Assembly (NCBI GenBank): GCA_964036315.1
Contig: OZ038495.1
Coordinates: forward strand, 22,330,121 to 22,394,120
Direction: 5' to 3'
Length of the DNA: 64,000 nt
Origin: Acanthosepion esculentum
Taxonomy: Eukaryota > Mollusca > Cephalopoda > Sepiida > Sepiidae
How positions within the stretch are numbered: the stretch's first letter is position 1; every line of letters starts with the position of its first letter. Positions 1-11,616 of this stretch are shown here, piece after piece. The translations under genes and the position numbers were made by a program. Below the pieces are notes generated by a model. The model searched no databases and was not told the DNA's origin. It saw nothing but the letters and a program-made list of their open reading frames with translations.

Positions 1-940
1 TTTGGGGAAGATAGTTGAGATGATTCCCTTGCTTTTTTTTAGTTAGAAAAGAATATTACATTTAAAAGAAAAGAAAGAATATATAATATTCTTATACTTG
101 TTTCGTCAATGATAATAACTTATGAGTCAATAAAATTAGTCAAAATTGGGATTTGGAAGTTCAATCTATAAGAAATTCATGCCAGCAAAAACAGTATGTA
201 AGTTAAGTCTATGCTTGAAGCAGTTTTGTGCTAACTTTGATAGGAAATGTAGGGTAATAGAAAACGATTAACATGAGTGCTACAAAATGAAGAAGTTTTT
301 ATTTACCTTTTCTTTTATAACACAAGATCTTGTGTAAAAATCTGAAAACAAAAAATTAATCATTCGTGTATTGTTTTTCTTTAAAGTCTCTGAGAGTGAT
401 AGAGAAATATAGCAGCGAGGTATCAAGAGAATTATCACCGACTCGAGCGTCGTAAGTTTGATACTGTTCATTCAGCGGTCAAAGGAACAGGCTGCAGTGA
501 GACACAGTTGTATTCATCTTATCGAGCAAGTGAACTGTTTTGAAGCGGTTTAAAAATATTCTCATTTTTTAAATGTTCTCATTGATAACACAAACGTTAA
601 CTCTAGAAATTTCTTACGAAGCGACCGCGTTTTTTTTTTTTTTTTTTTTTTTTGTACACCCGATTGGTCAAAAAAATGTGGCCGAGTTTTTTTTATAAGT
701 TTTTTTAAGAAAACGTGCGTAGGCGTCTTTTATAGGCTAAGAATTGCGCCAAAGTTGGTCCGATTTTTCTCGAACTTTCCTCGACGGGCAATTACATCAT
801 TTCTTATAGGTAAGGATACGTCCAAAGTTCTATTTTAAGAGTTAACTAGATAAAATAATTGTTATTAGTTGAACAGTTTTCGTTTACAATCTTAGCATCA
901 GGATAATGTCAGAGCGAACAATACAAATACAAAAGGACAG
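1..940. other. AT-rich intergenic DNA, no gene seen
   Basis: No coding or RNA feature is supported here. A poly-T run of about 23 bases sits near 630-652. The short open frames carry no recognisable motif. Confidence 0.6.
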
Positions 941-1690
941 GTATCTATATTTCATAGATTGCACAAAAGCATTTGATAAGGAACATCAAAAACATCTATT
1001 TGAATTGCTAGGGAAATTATTTATTTACGATATATATAAGAATAATCAGGAATATTAAATGGGAATAAAGCGCCAACATACGGTTAGAAGATGAATTGAA
1101 CGAGTACACAAAATTAGAAAGGGGCACAAGACAAGGATGTGTCCCCTTACCTGATTTATTCAACTTATATAGCGAGATGATCCCATGAGAAATAGAAATC
1201 CTACCAGAAAATTTCTTATTGGTGGGAACAATCTTTAAAACATGATAGGCAGATGACACCGTGTTGATAGCACAAGCAAGAAGAAAACTGCAGGAACTTC
1301 TAGCCAAGGTAGTAAATGAAAGCTGGGAGAAAGGAATAACTGTAAGACGACAGAATGTCAGGAAGTACAGCTCAAGATGCGAGCAACGAATATGAAATAT
1401 GACAATCATGCTATTAGAGGAATTTAACTAGAATCAGAAAAAGACAGTTAACATTTCTGGGACAGATAATGAAGAAAGGGGGTTTACTGAATTTGACATT
1501 CACAAGACATATTGAAGGCAAGAGGGAAACAGCGAGTAACCTATTTAACGAGCTTAAATGGATTGATGAACAAGGACTGGGAGGGATATAAAACTTACTA
1601 AGAACTACAAAGAAGAAGTTATGGAGAGCCATGATCCCCCATGTCATGAATAGACACGGCACATAAAAGAAGTGTAGATACACTAGCGAA
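941..1690 (+). pseudogene. LINE-A: decayed non-LTR retrotransposon, RT to C-terminus
   Basis: Conceptual translation across frames shows reverse-transcriptase motifs: DCTKAFD near 957-977 (motif A region), ERGTRQGC near 1117-1140, and ADDTV at 1249-1263 (catalytic ADD). After these come the C-terminal IEGKRE and LWRAM signatures typical of this LINE group. In a live element the protein would nick target DNA and reverse-transcribe the element RNA. This copy has many stops and frameshifts and no endonuclease domain upstream, so it is a 5'-truncated fossil. Related 3' fragments occur at 15438-15655 (+), 19895-20015 (-), 23880-23970 (+) and 33175-33320 (-). Clade is uncertain; RTE- or Jockey-like are both possible. 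Confidence 0.8.
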
Positions 1691-2987
1691 TTGTTTTGCG
1701 CATTGAGATTGCAACCCCAACCATAAAAGCTTTCTTTCTTTCTTAGGTTTATAAAAACCTTTCAGAACTATTTTCCCAAAGCTAGAGAAATATTAGTAGT
1801 GTCTACATTTCTCGTCCTGTGCGACACTCCTTGATTGGGAAGCGGCTACAAGTTATCTTTCTCGAAAAATTAAAATTAAAATTAAAATCGGAATAATTGT
1901 TTTATGATGATTACTCGCAATTTTACAGAAATTTAGTTAATGTTGATAGAAAACAAAGAAAAAAATGATTTGATAACTGAGTAATGATGCTACGAATTTA
2001 AATTGAATGAAAAATACCAAAAATTGCTCCAAACGAACAGATATGATGTAACATATTTATGGTATGATTTCTAACATGAACGGAAAAATGCCACAGTTTT
2101 ACTCATTAGAAAGTCACACATTTAATTTCTAATTAATAATATTTTAATGAGTAAATTTTGACAATAAAGGCAAATGTTCTAACACTACGAAGAAAATCTG
2201 CCTCATTCCATAATTTATCATGACTTTTGTGTGACTTTTTTGTATAAATTTCATTTATTTTCTCTGACTTTATAAAACCCAATGCTGACACTTCGTACTA
2301 CAGATTTAACAATCACGTTCCTGATTAAATGGTTGATTACCGATACACTAGGTTCAACCTACCTACCTACCTGCAGAGGTGCAAATGAAATGACCGTAAA
2401 AGCTCTTGTTCGAGGAAATTCAACCTTCTCACCCACTCTCCCACTGACCCGTCACCATGTAATATCTCCACACTCCTTTCTAGATCAGCCTCTTCACCTG
2501 CATTCATATATATATCACCTGCTCTGATTTCTGTCAACCTACCGCAGTGTGATACCGTCCTCAGTCCATGAGGTTGGCTAGTGACAACTCTACCGACCAC
2601 CTTACGATTCTCTGTCTCATGTTACTCTAACTCGCTCCATAGCAAGTTTACCTGACGCTGGTACAATTTAAAATCGACCTAAGTTTCCTTGGAACTGGCT
2701 AAAGTTACAAATATTAAACTCTAACAAACTATCTCATGTATTAAGACTCGTGACCGTATCTTATTATTATTGTTGTGTTTTGGCTTTTTTGCGTGTAGAG
2801 TACGTGTTGTACTCTCAAGTCTCAACCAGAGACTTCAACAGACAACCAATGTTTTGCATCAGAAAATGTAAACAGATAAGGTGAGCCACAATCAGAGAGA
2901 AAAATGTAATTGGGGTCACCGTATGTTTGTAGAGATTATTATTATTAATAATATTATTATTTGCTACCGTAGTACTCATAAAGCGTG

Positions 2988-2989
<2 letters not shown>
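1691..2989. other. AT-rich intergenic DNA, no assignable gene
   Basis: A somewhat GC-richer block at about 2340-2640 contains open frames on both strands (2282-2527 plus, 2367-2600 minus) without a recognisable domain. It may be an unclassified repeat. Short ATT repeats occur near 2762 and 2940. Confidence 0.5.

Positions 2990-3034
<45 letters not shown>
2990..3034. repeat. (TA)n microsatellite
   Basis: About 45 bases of pure TA dinucleotide. It lies immediately upstream of the PLE coding remnant, at the element's 5' truncation point. Confidence 0.97.
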
Positions 3035-3038
<4 letters not shown>

Positions 3039-3039
3039 G

Positions 3040-4200
3040 ATTTCAACTCCTCCATTTCTAAAGAACTGTTATTAAAAAGTATGAATTGTGTAATAAACTA
3101 TGTAGAAATTAAGGATGATGAATTCCAGGCTATATTAGCTACTAGAAAGTCTTTATTGACTACTAATAAGTTCACTTGGATTAAAGGTCACTATGATAAT
3201 TCCGATGTTCCTATGGGTGCCTATGACTCTGCACAAATTGCATATTTAGAGAGTATTTATATTTTAAACCGCCTTAGTACGATCATTGATCCCAAACAAG
3301 TCGGTCTATATAGAGATGATGGACTTATTGTTATCCCTAATAGTAATGGTCTACTATCTTCTTGTATACAAAAGAAAATCAGCTTTCAAATTCTTTGCGT
3401 TTAGAATAGAAATTTCTTCCAACCTTAAAATAGTGAATTTCTTAGATAAAACTTTAAACCTTTCCAATAACACTTTAAACCTCATCACAAAGATAATGAA
3501 TCTCCAATCTATATTAATGTTAACTCCAACTATCCCCATTAAATTATTAGACAAATGTCTACCACTGTAAGTACTAGAATCAATAAATTATCTGCTAATA
3601 AAAAATTTTCAATGAAAATAAAATACCTTATAATGACGCCCTCAAAATTTGGCTTTAAACAAAAGTTATTTTATCTAGAATCTTCAAAAGATATTAAAAT
3701 AAATAGAACTATACATAGAAAAAGAAAAGTGATACCGTTTAACCCTCCTTTACGTTAACTATCCAATATAAATATCGATCAATATTTTTTGAAATTGATT
3801 GACAAACATTTTAACAGAAATAATCTACTTAGTAAAAGTATTAATAGAAAAAGCTTACAAATTAGTTACTCCTGTGCAAATAACATCTATAAGATTATTA
3901 ATTCACACAATAATATAATATTAAATAAACTTTATAACAATAACCAACCACATAGCAAACCCACTTGTAATTGTAGAATAAAAAACAACTGCCAGTTGGA
4001 GGTATATGCAAATCCGAAAGTGTTAAATAGCAAGCAACTATTTTCCCTAAAGAAAATGTAAAAAACATAAAAAGGTATACATAGGAATTTCCGCTGGGAT
4101 CTGGAAGCAGATACTATATCACTAAACATTCGTTCTCTGACCCTAGTCTAAAACACGAGAGACGTCTTTCCAAATTTATTTTCAATCAGTCAACTTATTA
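3040..4200 (+). pseudogene. Penelope-like element (PLE) polyprotein remnant: RT plus GIY-YIG endonuclease
   Basis: The first frame (to a stop at 3402-3404) holds the RT palm with GLYRDDG; the catalytic YRDD is at 3309-3320. The homology continues in other frames: a LKIVNFLD segment near 3424, the FNPP motif near 3737-3752, and KLIDKHFN then SYSC near 3792-3876. A Cys-containing CNC linker follows near 3967. The end shows VYIGISAG (about 4074-4097) then KHERRLSKFI (about 4150-4180), which is the YIG half of a GIY-YIG endonuclease. This RT plus C-terminal GIY-YIG order is diagnostic of PLEs. The copy is 5'-truncated at the (TA)n tract and carries at least four frameshifts or stops, so it is inactive. 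Hammerhead modules follow on the same strand. Confidence 0.88.
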
Positions 4201-4312
4201 TCCATGATTTTCTCTTCTTTTTTATATACATTTATATGTTTATATATGTATTTGTATGCGTGTGTGTACATATATGTATATTTGTGGTTATATATGTGTA
4301 TGTATACAAATA

Positions 4313-4326
<14 letters not shown>

Positions 4327-4380
<54 letters not shown>
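4327..4380. repeat. (TA)n microsatellite with (GT)n shoulder
   Basis: A (TG)n run at about 4312-4327 passes into (TA)n. It lies 130 bases downstream of the PLE endonuclease remnant. Confidence 0.96.
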
Positions 4381-4383
<3 letters not shown>

Positions 4384-5014
4384 CTCATCAGACTTACCAT
4401 TTGCAGATGGCTTCCAACACCATGGAAATAAACTTTTTGGGTCAGACGCCTCGACTTTCCGTTACCTTTTCCAGTTAATATTCTTTCTTTCTTTTTTTAA
4501 AAAGAATTTGTCTGGATAAAACCATTGTTTGTCAACTTATACCATTTGTATCTTCGGTCTGATGAGTCATTATTTATTACAGCAATTTATTGAAATATCC
4601 CTATTAAACCAAAGGAGTGAATTAACTGTAAATTGCCGACACAGTTTATATTGTACCTTAAAATATAGTTAAATTTAAAAAAATTACGTATTACCATTTC
4701 TTATAGCTTTCTCATAGCCATAATTTATTAGTAAATAATAGTCCAACCTCTACGGGTAATTATCTTATTTTGATAACTCAGCTTTAATATTGCTATTTAT
4801 TGCCATCGAGTTAGTATTATTAATATCTTATATAGATGTCCCACATTTTTTAATTTTATCTACAGACCCCTTGAAGAAGCTTCCTGAATCTAAAAATTAA
4901 AAGAAATTCTGTTGAAATTAACTTTGTGTCTGATTACCAACCTACCCCTTCTCCTCAACGTCCTTTCAAAAATTTAATATGTCGTCATATTTGTCTACAA
5001 TCACAATACATTTG
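4381..5014. other. AT-rich DNA between PLE remnant and module copy A
   Basis: No gene seen. The stretch contains the weak hammerhead-like motif at 4554-4612. It may be PLE 3' non-coding sequence, judging by position. Confidence 0.4.
4554..4612 (+). ncRNA. Degenerate hammerhead-like motif
   Basis: UCGGU followed by CUGAUGA, then GAAA about 26 bases later, in the order of a hammerhead core. The same UCGGU-CUGA start occurs in the better motif at 6132-6182. Stem II does not pair and the downstream stem I strand is not convincing, so this is at best an eroded relative. Confidence 0.3.
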
Positions 5015-5400
5015 TTGCTTACATATTTTCTGCAAGTGTCAATGATGTCCAGTCTATGTTCCGGTTTATCACGGTATGAAAAAATAACTCCTCCACCTCC
5101 ACTCTCTGAGCTTATTTTTTTATTTAGCGCAGATCTGACATTTAATTGGTTAATCAAGACATACCCACAAGTCTATTTTTAATTCCGACCTTATTTATTT
5201 TCCCCACCTCTTTATCTTTCGGAAAAGAGGTAACACTTTACTTTTGAAAAATTCTTAAAAATCATTTAATCACCAGTTACTTACTATCGCCTGAAGAAGA
5301 ACAATCAAAATATTGAAACAGAAAGCTTTTGTGTAGCGATTTCAACATGTTTTAGGATTCCCTAAAAACAATGATTTTGAGTATATACACTTGAAATGTT
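5015..5400 (+). repeat. PLE-associated hammerhead module, copy A
   Basis: Homologous by eye to the minus-strand blocks at 6530-6850, 27135-27420 and 36489-36850. Shared landmarks are GTTCCGGTTTAT, AATTCYGACCTTAT, TTTCGGAAAAG, the hammerhead core, and GTGTAGCGATTT. It has the same orientation as the upstream PLE frame, so it could be the terminal repeat (pLTR) of that element. No coding potential is claimed. Confidence 0.7.
5286..5340 (+). ncRNA. Hammerhead ribozyme motif (type I layout), copy A
   Basis: Stem I strands AUCGC (5286-5290) and GCGAU (5336-5340) pair perfectly. Between them lie CUGAAGA (5291-5297), GAAA (5315-5318), a short stem III (ACA with UGU) and the GUA cleavage triplet ending at 5335. 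Stem II has mismatches, so activity may be reduced. Hammerheads are known in PLE terminal repeats, where they are thought to process element RNA. Confidence 0.7.
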
Positions 5401-6131
5401 GATTCTTATTTCATATGGGTACAAACATATGTGCGCACGTGCATTCATATGTATATATGTGTATATGTAGTTATATTAGATGTCACACATTTTTATATAT
5501 AGGTCTGTAGGTATATTTAATTATTTACGTGATTATCATATTGATGACTACATGATTTATAATTTTTAAGTTTTTATTTAATATTTAATATTTTTATATT
5601 TTACTATTATTAATAGTATAATCTTTATCATTTTTGTCTTTATCAATTTTTTAATATTCTAAATTTGTTTATTATTATTTAAATATATTACTTTTATTTA
5701 TTTATTTATTTATTTTTTTTTTTTTTTTATTTATTTATTTTATTATTTAATTTATATTGGATATTATTATTTTTATTATTATCACTATTAGTTTAAAATG
5801 ATGATGATTGTATTATTTGATGATGATTGCCGTCTAAACTGACATGACTTTATTGGGCACAATGGAGTAACTAGTTTAACTTCCTATCCCCTTTTTCTTC
5901 CTGTTTCTCTACCTTCCCTTACCCGATATATAAATTGTTCAGCCCTTTTAAGGAAATTTTTCAAGGCCAATCTATTTATTTTTGCTATTGGCTCATCATT
6001 CCTTCCTTCCTTCCTTCCTTCCTTCCTTCCTTCATTTTAATTTTTTAACTTTTTTCTTCTTATTTTTTCTTATTTTTTCTCTTTTCCCTGTATATATGTC
6101 GAGGCGGATTGATTCCATTTCATAAAAATAT
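5401..6131. other. AT-rich low-complexity DNA
   Basis: T-rich and ATTT-rich sequence at about 5570-5780 and a (CTTC)n tract at 6000-6033. No gene seen. Confidence 0.6.
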
Positions 6132-6182
6132 TCGGTCTGAAGAGATGAATATAACAATATTCACGAAATAAATTATAACTGA
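6132..6182 (+). ncRNA. Hammerhead ribozyme motif with all three stems
   Basis: Stem I UCGGU (6132-6136) pairs with ACUGA (6178-6182), including one G-U pair. The core is CUGAAGA (6137-6143) and GAAA (6165-6168). Stem II contains a perfect 6-bp GAAUAU/AUAUUC hairpin. Stem III is AUA/UAU with a 3-base loop, and H17 is A at 6177. A (TA)n tract begins 34 bases downstream. Its relation to the other module families is unclear, apart from the shared UCGGU-CUGA start at 4554. Confidence 0.65.
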
Positions 6183-6213
6183 TATGGATTTTTAAGGTGT
6201 TTTCTTAATTTAT

Positions 6214-6215
<2 letters not shown>

Positions 6216-6262
<47 letters not shown>
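6216..6262. repeat. (TA)n microsatellite
   Basis: It lies just downstream of the plus-strand hammerhead at 6132-6182, and downstream on the minus strand of the modules at 6350-6850. A shorter GT run follows. Confidence 0.96.
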
Positions 6263-6263
<1 letters not shown>

Positions 6264-6410
6264 CGTGTATGTATATATATATGTGTGTGTGTGTGTGCGC
6301 ACGTTTAATTTCTCTCTATATATTATTTATATATTATATATGCGCGGTACTTATTGGAAAGTGCTCAATATCAGTGATAAAGCTAACATACTTATTTGTA
6401 TTGATGTGAG

Positions 6411-6452
6411 TTTCTGACCCTGTGTTTCACGCCCTTGCGATCGTCAGACAAA
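6411..6452 (-). ncRNA. Hammerhead-like motif, second core of copy B
   Basis: On the minus strand: CUGACGA (6441-6447), stem II CGC/GCG with loop AAGG, GAAA (6425-6428), a 2-bp stem III, and GUC as cleavage triplet (6416-6418). Stem I pairs at four of five positions. Stem III is very short, as in hammerheads that are thought to act as dimers. Confidence 0.5.
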
Positions 6453-6591
6453 TATATCCAAATGAGAGAAGGAATAGATGGAGTAAAATTCCACCGCTCG
6501 TAGCTTTTACTTTTAAAAAGTGCTCAATACTAAGTAGAAAATATCTTATTATTATTTTTATTATAAGAGATTATAATAAAAACATGTTGAA

Positions 6592-6647
6592 ATCGCTACA
6601 CAAAAACTTTCATGTTTCAATAATATGATTGTGCTTCTTCAGGCGAT
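6592..6647 (-). ncRNA. Hammerhead ribozyme motif, copy B
   Basis: Minus strand AUCGC, CUGAAGA, GAAA, stem III ACAUGA with UUGUGU (wobbles), GUA triplet, GCGAU. Stem I pairs fully. Stem II has two mismatches relative to the well-preserved copy at 27278-27333. Confidence 0.7.
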
Positions 6648-6858
6648 GGTAAGTAATTGGTGATAAATGATTTTTAAGAAAATTTAAAAACAAAGTGGTA
6701 TATCTTTTCCGAAAGTTTAAGTGGGGAGGGAAACATAAGGTCAGAATTAAAAATAGAAAAATAATCTCAGAGGGTGGAGGTGGGTGAGTTATTTTTTCAT
6801 GCCATCATAAACCGGAACACAGACAGACCATCATTGACAATTGCGGAAAATATGCAAG

Positions 6859-6860
<2 letters not shown>

Positions 6861-6912
<52 letters not shown>
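6861..6912. repeat. (TA)n microsatellite
   Basis: About 52 bases of TA repeat at the upstream edge of module copy B. Confidence 0.97.
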
Positions 6913-6915
<3 letters not shown>

Positions 6916-7077
6916 GTCATTCACAGACAGTACTGTTTCGCTGTATCACAGCTCCTCAGTGCGACTAGACTTTCGAATGCCTCAAGCCAGGATTGAAACA
7001 CAACTAATTTGGTGTCAGCCAGAGCTATCTTCACTCGGTAGAGTTACACAACTAATTCTAGCGTATTGTTTTTACAA

Positions 7078-7079
<2 letters not shown>

Positions 7080-7163
<84 letters not shown>
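7080..7163. repeat. (TA)n microsatellite
   Basis: About 84 bases of TA. It abuts the 3' end of the minus-strand transposase remnant and has probably replaced that terminal repeat. Confidence 0.97.
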
Positions 7164-7166
<3 letters not shown>

Positions 7167-7179
7167 CATGAAGGACTGA

Positions 7180-8450
7180 AAGTTCAAATGGAAGCTTAAA
7201 TACCGGTATTTATTTTGTAATTGATAAAAACAATTCTGGTACAAGTTTAAACTGTTAGGCATCAACAGTTGCTCCGTCTTTGGCAATGTCATTTTCAACC
7301 CTCTTCCCGAATATACCACAATACTTTTAATGAATTCTTCATCAATGTTCTTCACCCATTGGATTTTTTAAGGGCTTGCAGGTTACTGTGGCGCATCCCA
7401 CTAGCTATTCTTCTCAGTTTATTTGAGATGCTGAAGCCTTAGAGGTTCAAATCTTATTCTAAAACACGTTCGCGAACTTATCCCTGAGAATTTTTGAGGC
7501 CACTGCTCTCGTGTAACAAGGACCTCCATCCTGCTGGAATGCAAATTTGAAGGCCGTATTGATCTTCTTTGGGTTTCCATTGTCTTTGGCATCAGGACAT
7601 TCAGAAAGAATCCAGGTCTTTACCTCTTTCAAAATTTGAACATCGCGAAATCCTGTCATTCTTTCATCCTTCTCAAACATGTTGAATGGCATATTCTTGC
7701 CATTAGAGGCAACACAGGCAAAAACCATTGCCTTGGCAGATTTTTTGCACTTGAATGTGACATTCTTGTCTCTCTCGTGAAGATCTGGAGCCAAAATCGG
7801 TCATTGCGTCTGTTTTGTACGCATCCTGTATAAAATTCTTCTCAACTTTTTCAAAATGAGCTTCGACCTCTCTGACCTTCTAACTTTCTGTACGGAGTAA
7901 CAAGGTGCCTCAGAAGTTTCACGTACGATTTCATTTTCAAGTCTTTTTCACTGCTCTTTGGACTGTCATAACTGAAACCCCTCTCTCACGTGACAAACGT
8001 CTTATGAATTGAGTTGGATCTTTTCTAATTGATTTCTTTAGATCTAAGTTGAAATGATGATCCCACTTATTGGTGTGATCCAGTTTTCTTTCTATTGTTC
8101 CCTCTTTTTTAAAATTACACCGTTCTCTTGATGGTTCTTGAGTGGATTTTTGAAGATGGAAGCCAGAGTATGAATGTTGGTACTATTACAGAAGGCCTGA
8201 ATGATCTTTTTCCTCTCACCATTGCTCAGTTGGGAAGACACAGTGGGGATGGCACAAAACGATTTTAACCTGTTCTCTTTCTTCAGTGATTCAAATTGGC
8301 AAACGGTGTCAAGATCGGTTAAACGTCTTATCTGAAAACATGGAAAAAAGAAACTCACTTTAGTGCTTTTTTTTTTTAGATATTAAACATTTTGTGGGAT
8401 GGACAATTACGCAGTTACACAATTTGGACAATTTTGATGTTACACCCGGT
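7180..8450 (-). pseudogene. Tc1/mariner-family transposase remnant
   Basis: The minus-strand translation starts with a helix-turn-helix-like N-terminus (LSNGERKKII near 8200) and a second DNA-binding part near 7900-8040. The DDE core includes MVFACVASNGK (about 7690-7725) and FAFQQDGGP, whose second catalytic Asp is at 7528-7530. The C-terminal part follows at 7180-7355. Such enzymes move DNA by cut-and-paste at TA targets. Several frameshifts and stops break the gene. A putative terminal repeat lies near 8415-8450 (GTGTAACATCAAAATTGTCC on the minus strand). The other end is lost in the (TA)n tract. Confidence 0.8.
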
Positions 8451-11400
8451 ATGTGTGTGTGCGCGCGCGCGCGTGATAGGTGAATCAAGTTCAAATTTGA
8501 ATCTTTTGTCTACATTTTCTATGCCTATAAACACTCTATTTCCGATATTGAGCACTCTTCCTCTATAAATATAGTAAATGTAAACAATATGTCTATTTTT
8601 TTTTATTACAAATATTTTTTATTACAATAATAAAAACGTGATTCCATGAGTTGTAATATCCTGTCTGTAATTCTAAGATAAACTCTTTTCTTTTTCTACA
8701 CAGAACTACATGCGAATGTTCATGACCAAATAAAGACAACGGAACGAACAAATCGACTTTATCGAAAGACTCTTCTTGGTGTTAGTTTACCATTATTGCT
8801 AAAGTTGGAATAACTGAAAATTCTAGCCTTTTCCTCATAAATAAAAGTTATGTTGTATTATTTGAAGTAAGTGCAATTATGAGTTTAAAAATATTCCACA
8901 GTTTGAGTTAAGCAACCTTAAGCCCTTGTATTTTAATTCACACAGTTTAAAATTGCATATTTCGTATGTAAAAAAGTTATTGCATTTCAATTTCCTTTTA
9001 TAGCGCTAATAACCCAATAATAATGAAATTAAGTATTACCCGAGAAGATAATCAATCCGATGATAGATTTTAAGCTTTAAAACAATGGCTCTCGAATTAG
9101 AATGTAATACAATTTCAAATAAATTGTTAAATTCAATTTTCGATGCTTCCAAGGAGTGTAATGCCTGAGCGTGTCGATCCTTATCAGTAACCAAATATGT
9201 ACCCCTATCGTCGGCCCTAGACAGTGGTAACCAATTATGTCACGCAGACGTCGGTCATCAAGTTCCTTTAGACCGCCGTGGTTACCCTTTAACTCCTTCA
9301 CTAGTTAGCGCGTGACTCGTTTTGATGTTGGTATCGTGTTGGTGGCTTGGTTCCACTTGACTTAGTTGGCGTTTGTCTGTTCACGACCATTAACTCCTCT
9401 GCCACGTCGTATTTTCGATCACAGAGAGTGAGAATATTTTTGATGAAGCAGATTTGAAGTGAAGACGGATGGACTATTTGGAAGCTACAAAAAACCCCAA
9501 GAATTCTTCGGAATAAAGAACTAACTCAGGTTTAAAATTTAACAACGATTTGGTATATATATGATTTGTTGTATACAGAGGTTTTAACCTTTCCCACGTG
9601 TTGTTATAATCAAATGACATTGGGACCCCCTTTGGATTCTGCAGCTTGTTTTAGTAGTAACTTAAATTTGTAAGTTTTGGTCTTCATGTTCGGCACAAGG
9701 TCTTTCGTGAGGAGGTTTCGGCGACCGATGTGGATTCCGGTGTTTCTGTCTCCTTTCTTGTTGTTCTTGTCTTGTTTCCTATTCTTCTCCTAATCTATTT
9801 CTGAGTCCAAAATCTCCAGCTCAAATGGAGTCCTTCATTCGGCAGGGGTGGTGTTGACTAGGGTCTGGGTTCGGTTGTCTTCTACTCCTGGGATGGAGTG
9901 ATAACTCCAATTTCTAGATGGTCCAGCGAAGACAAAAGGGATTTTCAGTCATTAGTCCTTATCTATCAGTTGTCCGATGTTGAAGATCTCTCGATCGACC
10001 AGACCACTTAAGAATTAAAAAAGAAAAGAAAGAAGAATCTATGTTCACTCCCCTTAAAACGAAAGTTATCTTTTCTCTGTCTTATGTATTTTTTACGATC
10101 GAATAGATCATCAAGCTTTCTTGTCCATGGACACTTCAAAATAGTAATTAATTTTTTCTTACCACTTGTATCCAAGGGAATTAGAATTAATGTTTGGATA
10201 TAAAATATTCTCTGGACGAATGTCACCGAAGTTATTATGACGAACGTGTAGGTATACTTTTCTTCTGGGTGGCTGACTCGAAACAGACTTTTTTTTTCTT
10301 GTCCAGAGTAATCGTGAATGTTATTTCTCTATCGACAACATATGTTTCTATTTTATCTGACATATTCATGGCTACCTTAATGATTTCTTTCTTATCGATT
10401 GAGGATGGGGGTAGGACAATTGCTCAGTCTTACTGTATGTCATCTAGTTAAATTTGGGTTCGATTCTGCTCGGAAATATTTCAAAACATGATTTTTTCAA
10501 TACATTTCAATGTTTAATATTCCTTTCAACTGTTCAATCCATCTTCCCGCAATTACAATTATCATCCTCTTAGTAGACTGTCTCCTATTCCTTTTTTCTT
10601 TCTTTCTCTTTTTGTTTTATCAACTTCCGGTGATCTAAGTGTCATTGGAGTTTAAGGCAGCGATTTTATTTGGAGAAAGAAACAGCAACAAAAAAATCTA
10701 ACTCAAATGATTACAAACAGAAGAAAAAAAGCTTCTTATCTCAGTATTTCTAAGTTTATTTTGTCCTAAGCTCAAATATTAAGACGGTGGTCTATTGGAT
10801 ATGTCATTTACTCATTTTCAGTTCGACAGTTCAATTCACGGAAAAATTAGCTTAATTTTCTATATTTTCTTTAGCATGAATACTGATAAAATGTCACCAG
10901 ACAGACAATAAGTCATTTATATAATAGGATTGGTACCTGTCAAGTTTTACTATGGGGGTAAACTTTTTTTTTTTGCTGTAACTACCCAGACAGGTAAAGC
11001 AGTTATAGAAGAATGGTTTGCCTACGTGCTTTCTCGATCACGCACTCTTCTCTGTCGTGAAATGCAAATAACAAGTCATTTTAAGTCATCAGGCAACAGA
11101 GCAGAGGACAAAGTAGTGCGAATTTTTGCCTTTCTCAAAAGCATTAGTGCAAGAATAATATAATCAACCTCAGTCAATATTTGAAGTCGATTCGTGGGGG
11201 TTGTTTTCTGTACAGCTGTCACACCAATCCTCTACCTGTCTATTCTATAATTACGAATCTCTGTATTGCTATCGTCACACTGTTTTGTTTGTCCAAATTT
11301 CCGCCTGGGTATATTCTCCACGTTCATATAAGCTGATATTTAAATATTGCGTTATCTGCACAAGCCCATATCACTCCTAATAATGTGAATCATGATTTCA

Positions 11401-11616
11401 CTAATACGCGATCATTTGCTAAAATCCGTTAGCGCTGGTCGTAAAATTCAAGAAATATGGCAGAAATGCATAATTAAAAGAATTTATTCAACTTAAAAAA
11501 ATCGGAATGTACAAAAATATTAGAAGGATATTCATCCAGTACAATCAGATTTTTTATTTACCATGTATTCTTTTAACAACACAACTTCATTATGATAAAA
11601 TAGATATGAAAAGATT
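8451..11616. other. Intergenic DNA, no gene recognised
   Basis: AT-rich with a less AT-rich block at 9140-9980 that I could not classify. Possible degenerate tRNA-type B boxes occur at about 10450 (GTTCGATTC) and 10830 (GTTCAATTC). These might be SINE remnants, but A boxes are not convincing. The frame at 10930-11163 has no recognisable domain. Confidence 0.45.

Larger units (their letters stand above)
6350..6850 (-). repeat. PLE-associated hammerhead module, copy B
   Basis: Minus-strand homologue of copy A with two hammerhead-type cores (6592-6647 and 6411-6452). The lower part (AAAGTGCTCAATATCAG near 6358) is shared with the palindromic elements at 52.4 and 59.1 kb. This copy therefore links the two repeat families in one unit. 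A (TA)n tract flanks each side. Confidence 0.7.

Noticed and set aside
2985..3050. Open frames of alternating Ile-Tyr (and the same at about 20 other sites)
   Set aside because: They are translations of (TA)n microsatellites. TA repeats have no stop in two frames, and the flanking residues show no domain.
4384..4400. Minus-strand CTGATGAGAAATAT as a hammerhead core
   Set aside because: There is no room for stem II between CUGAUGA and GAAA, and no stem I partner.
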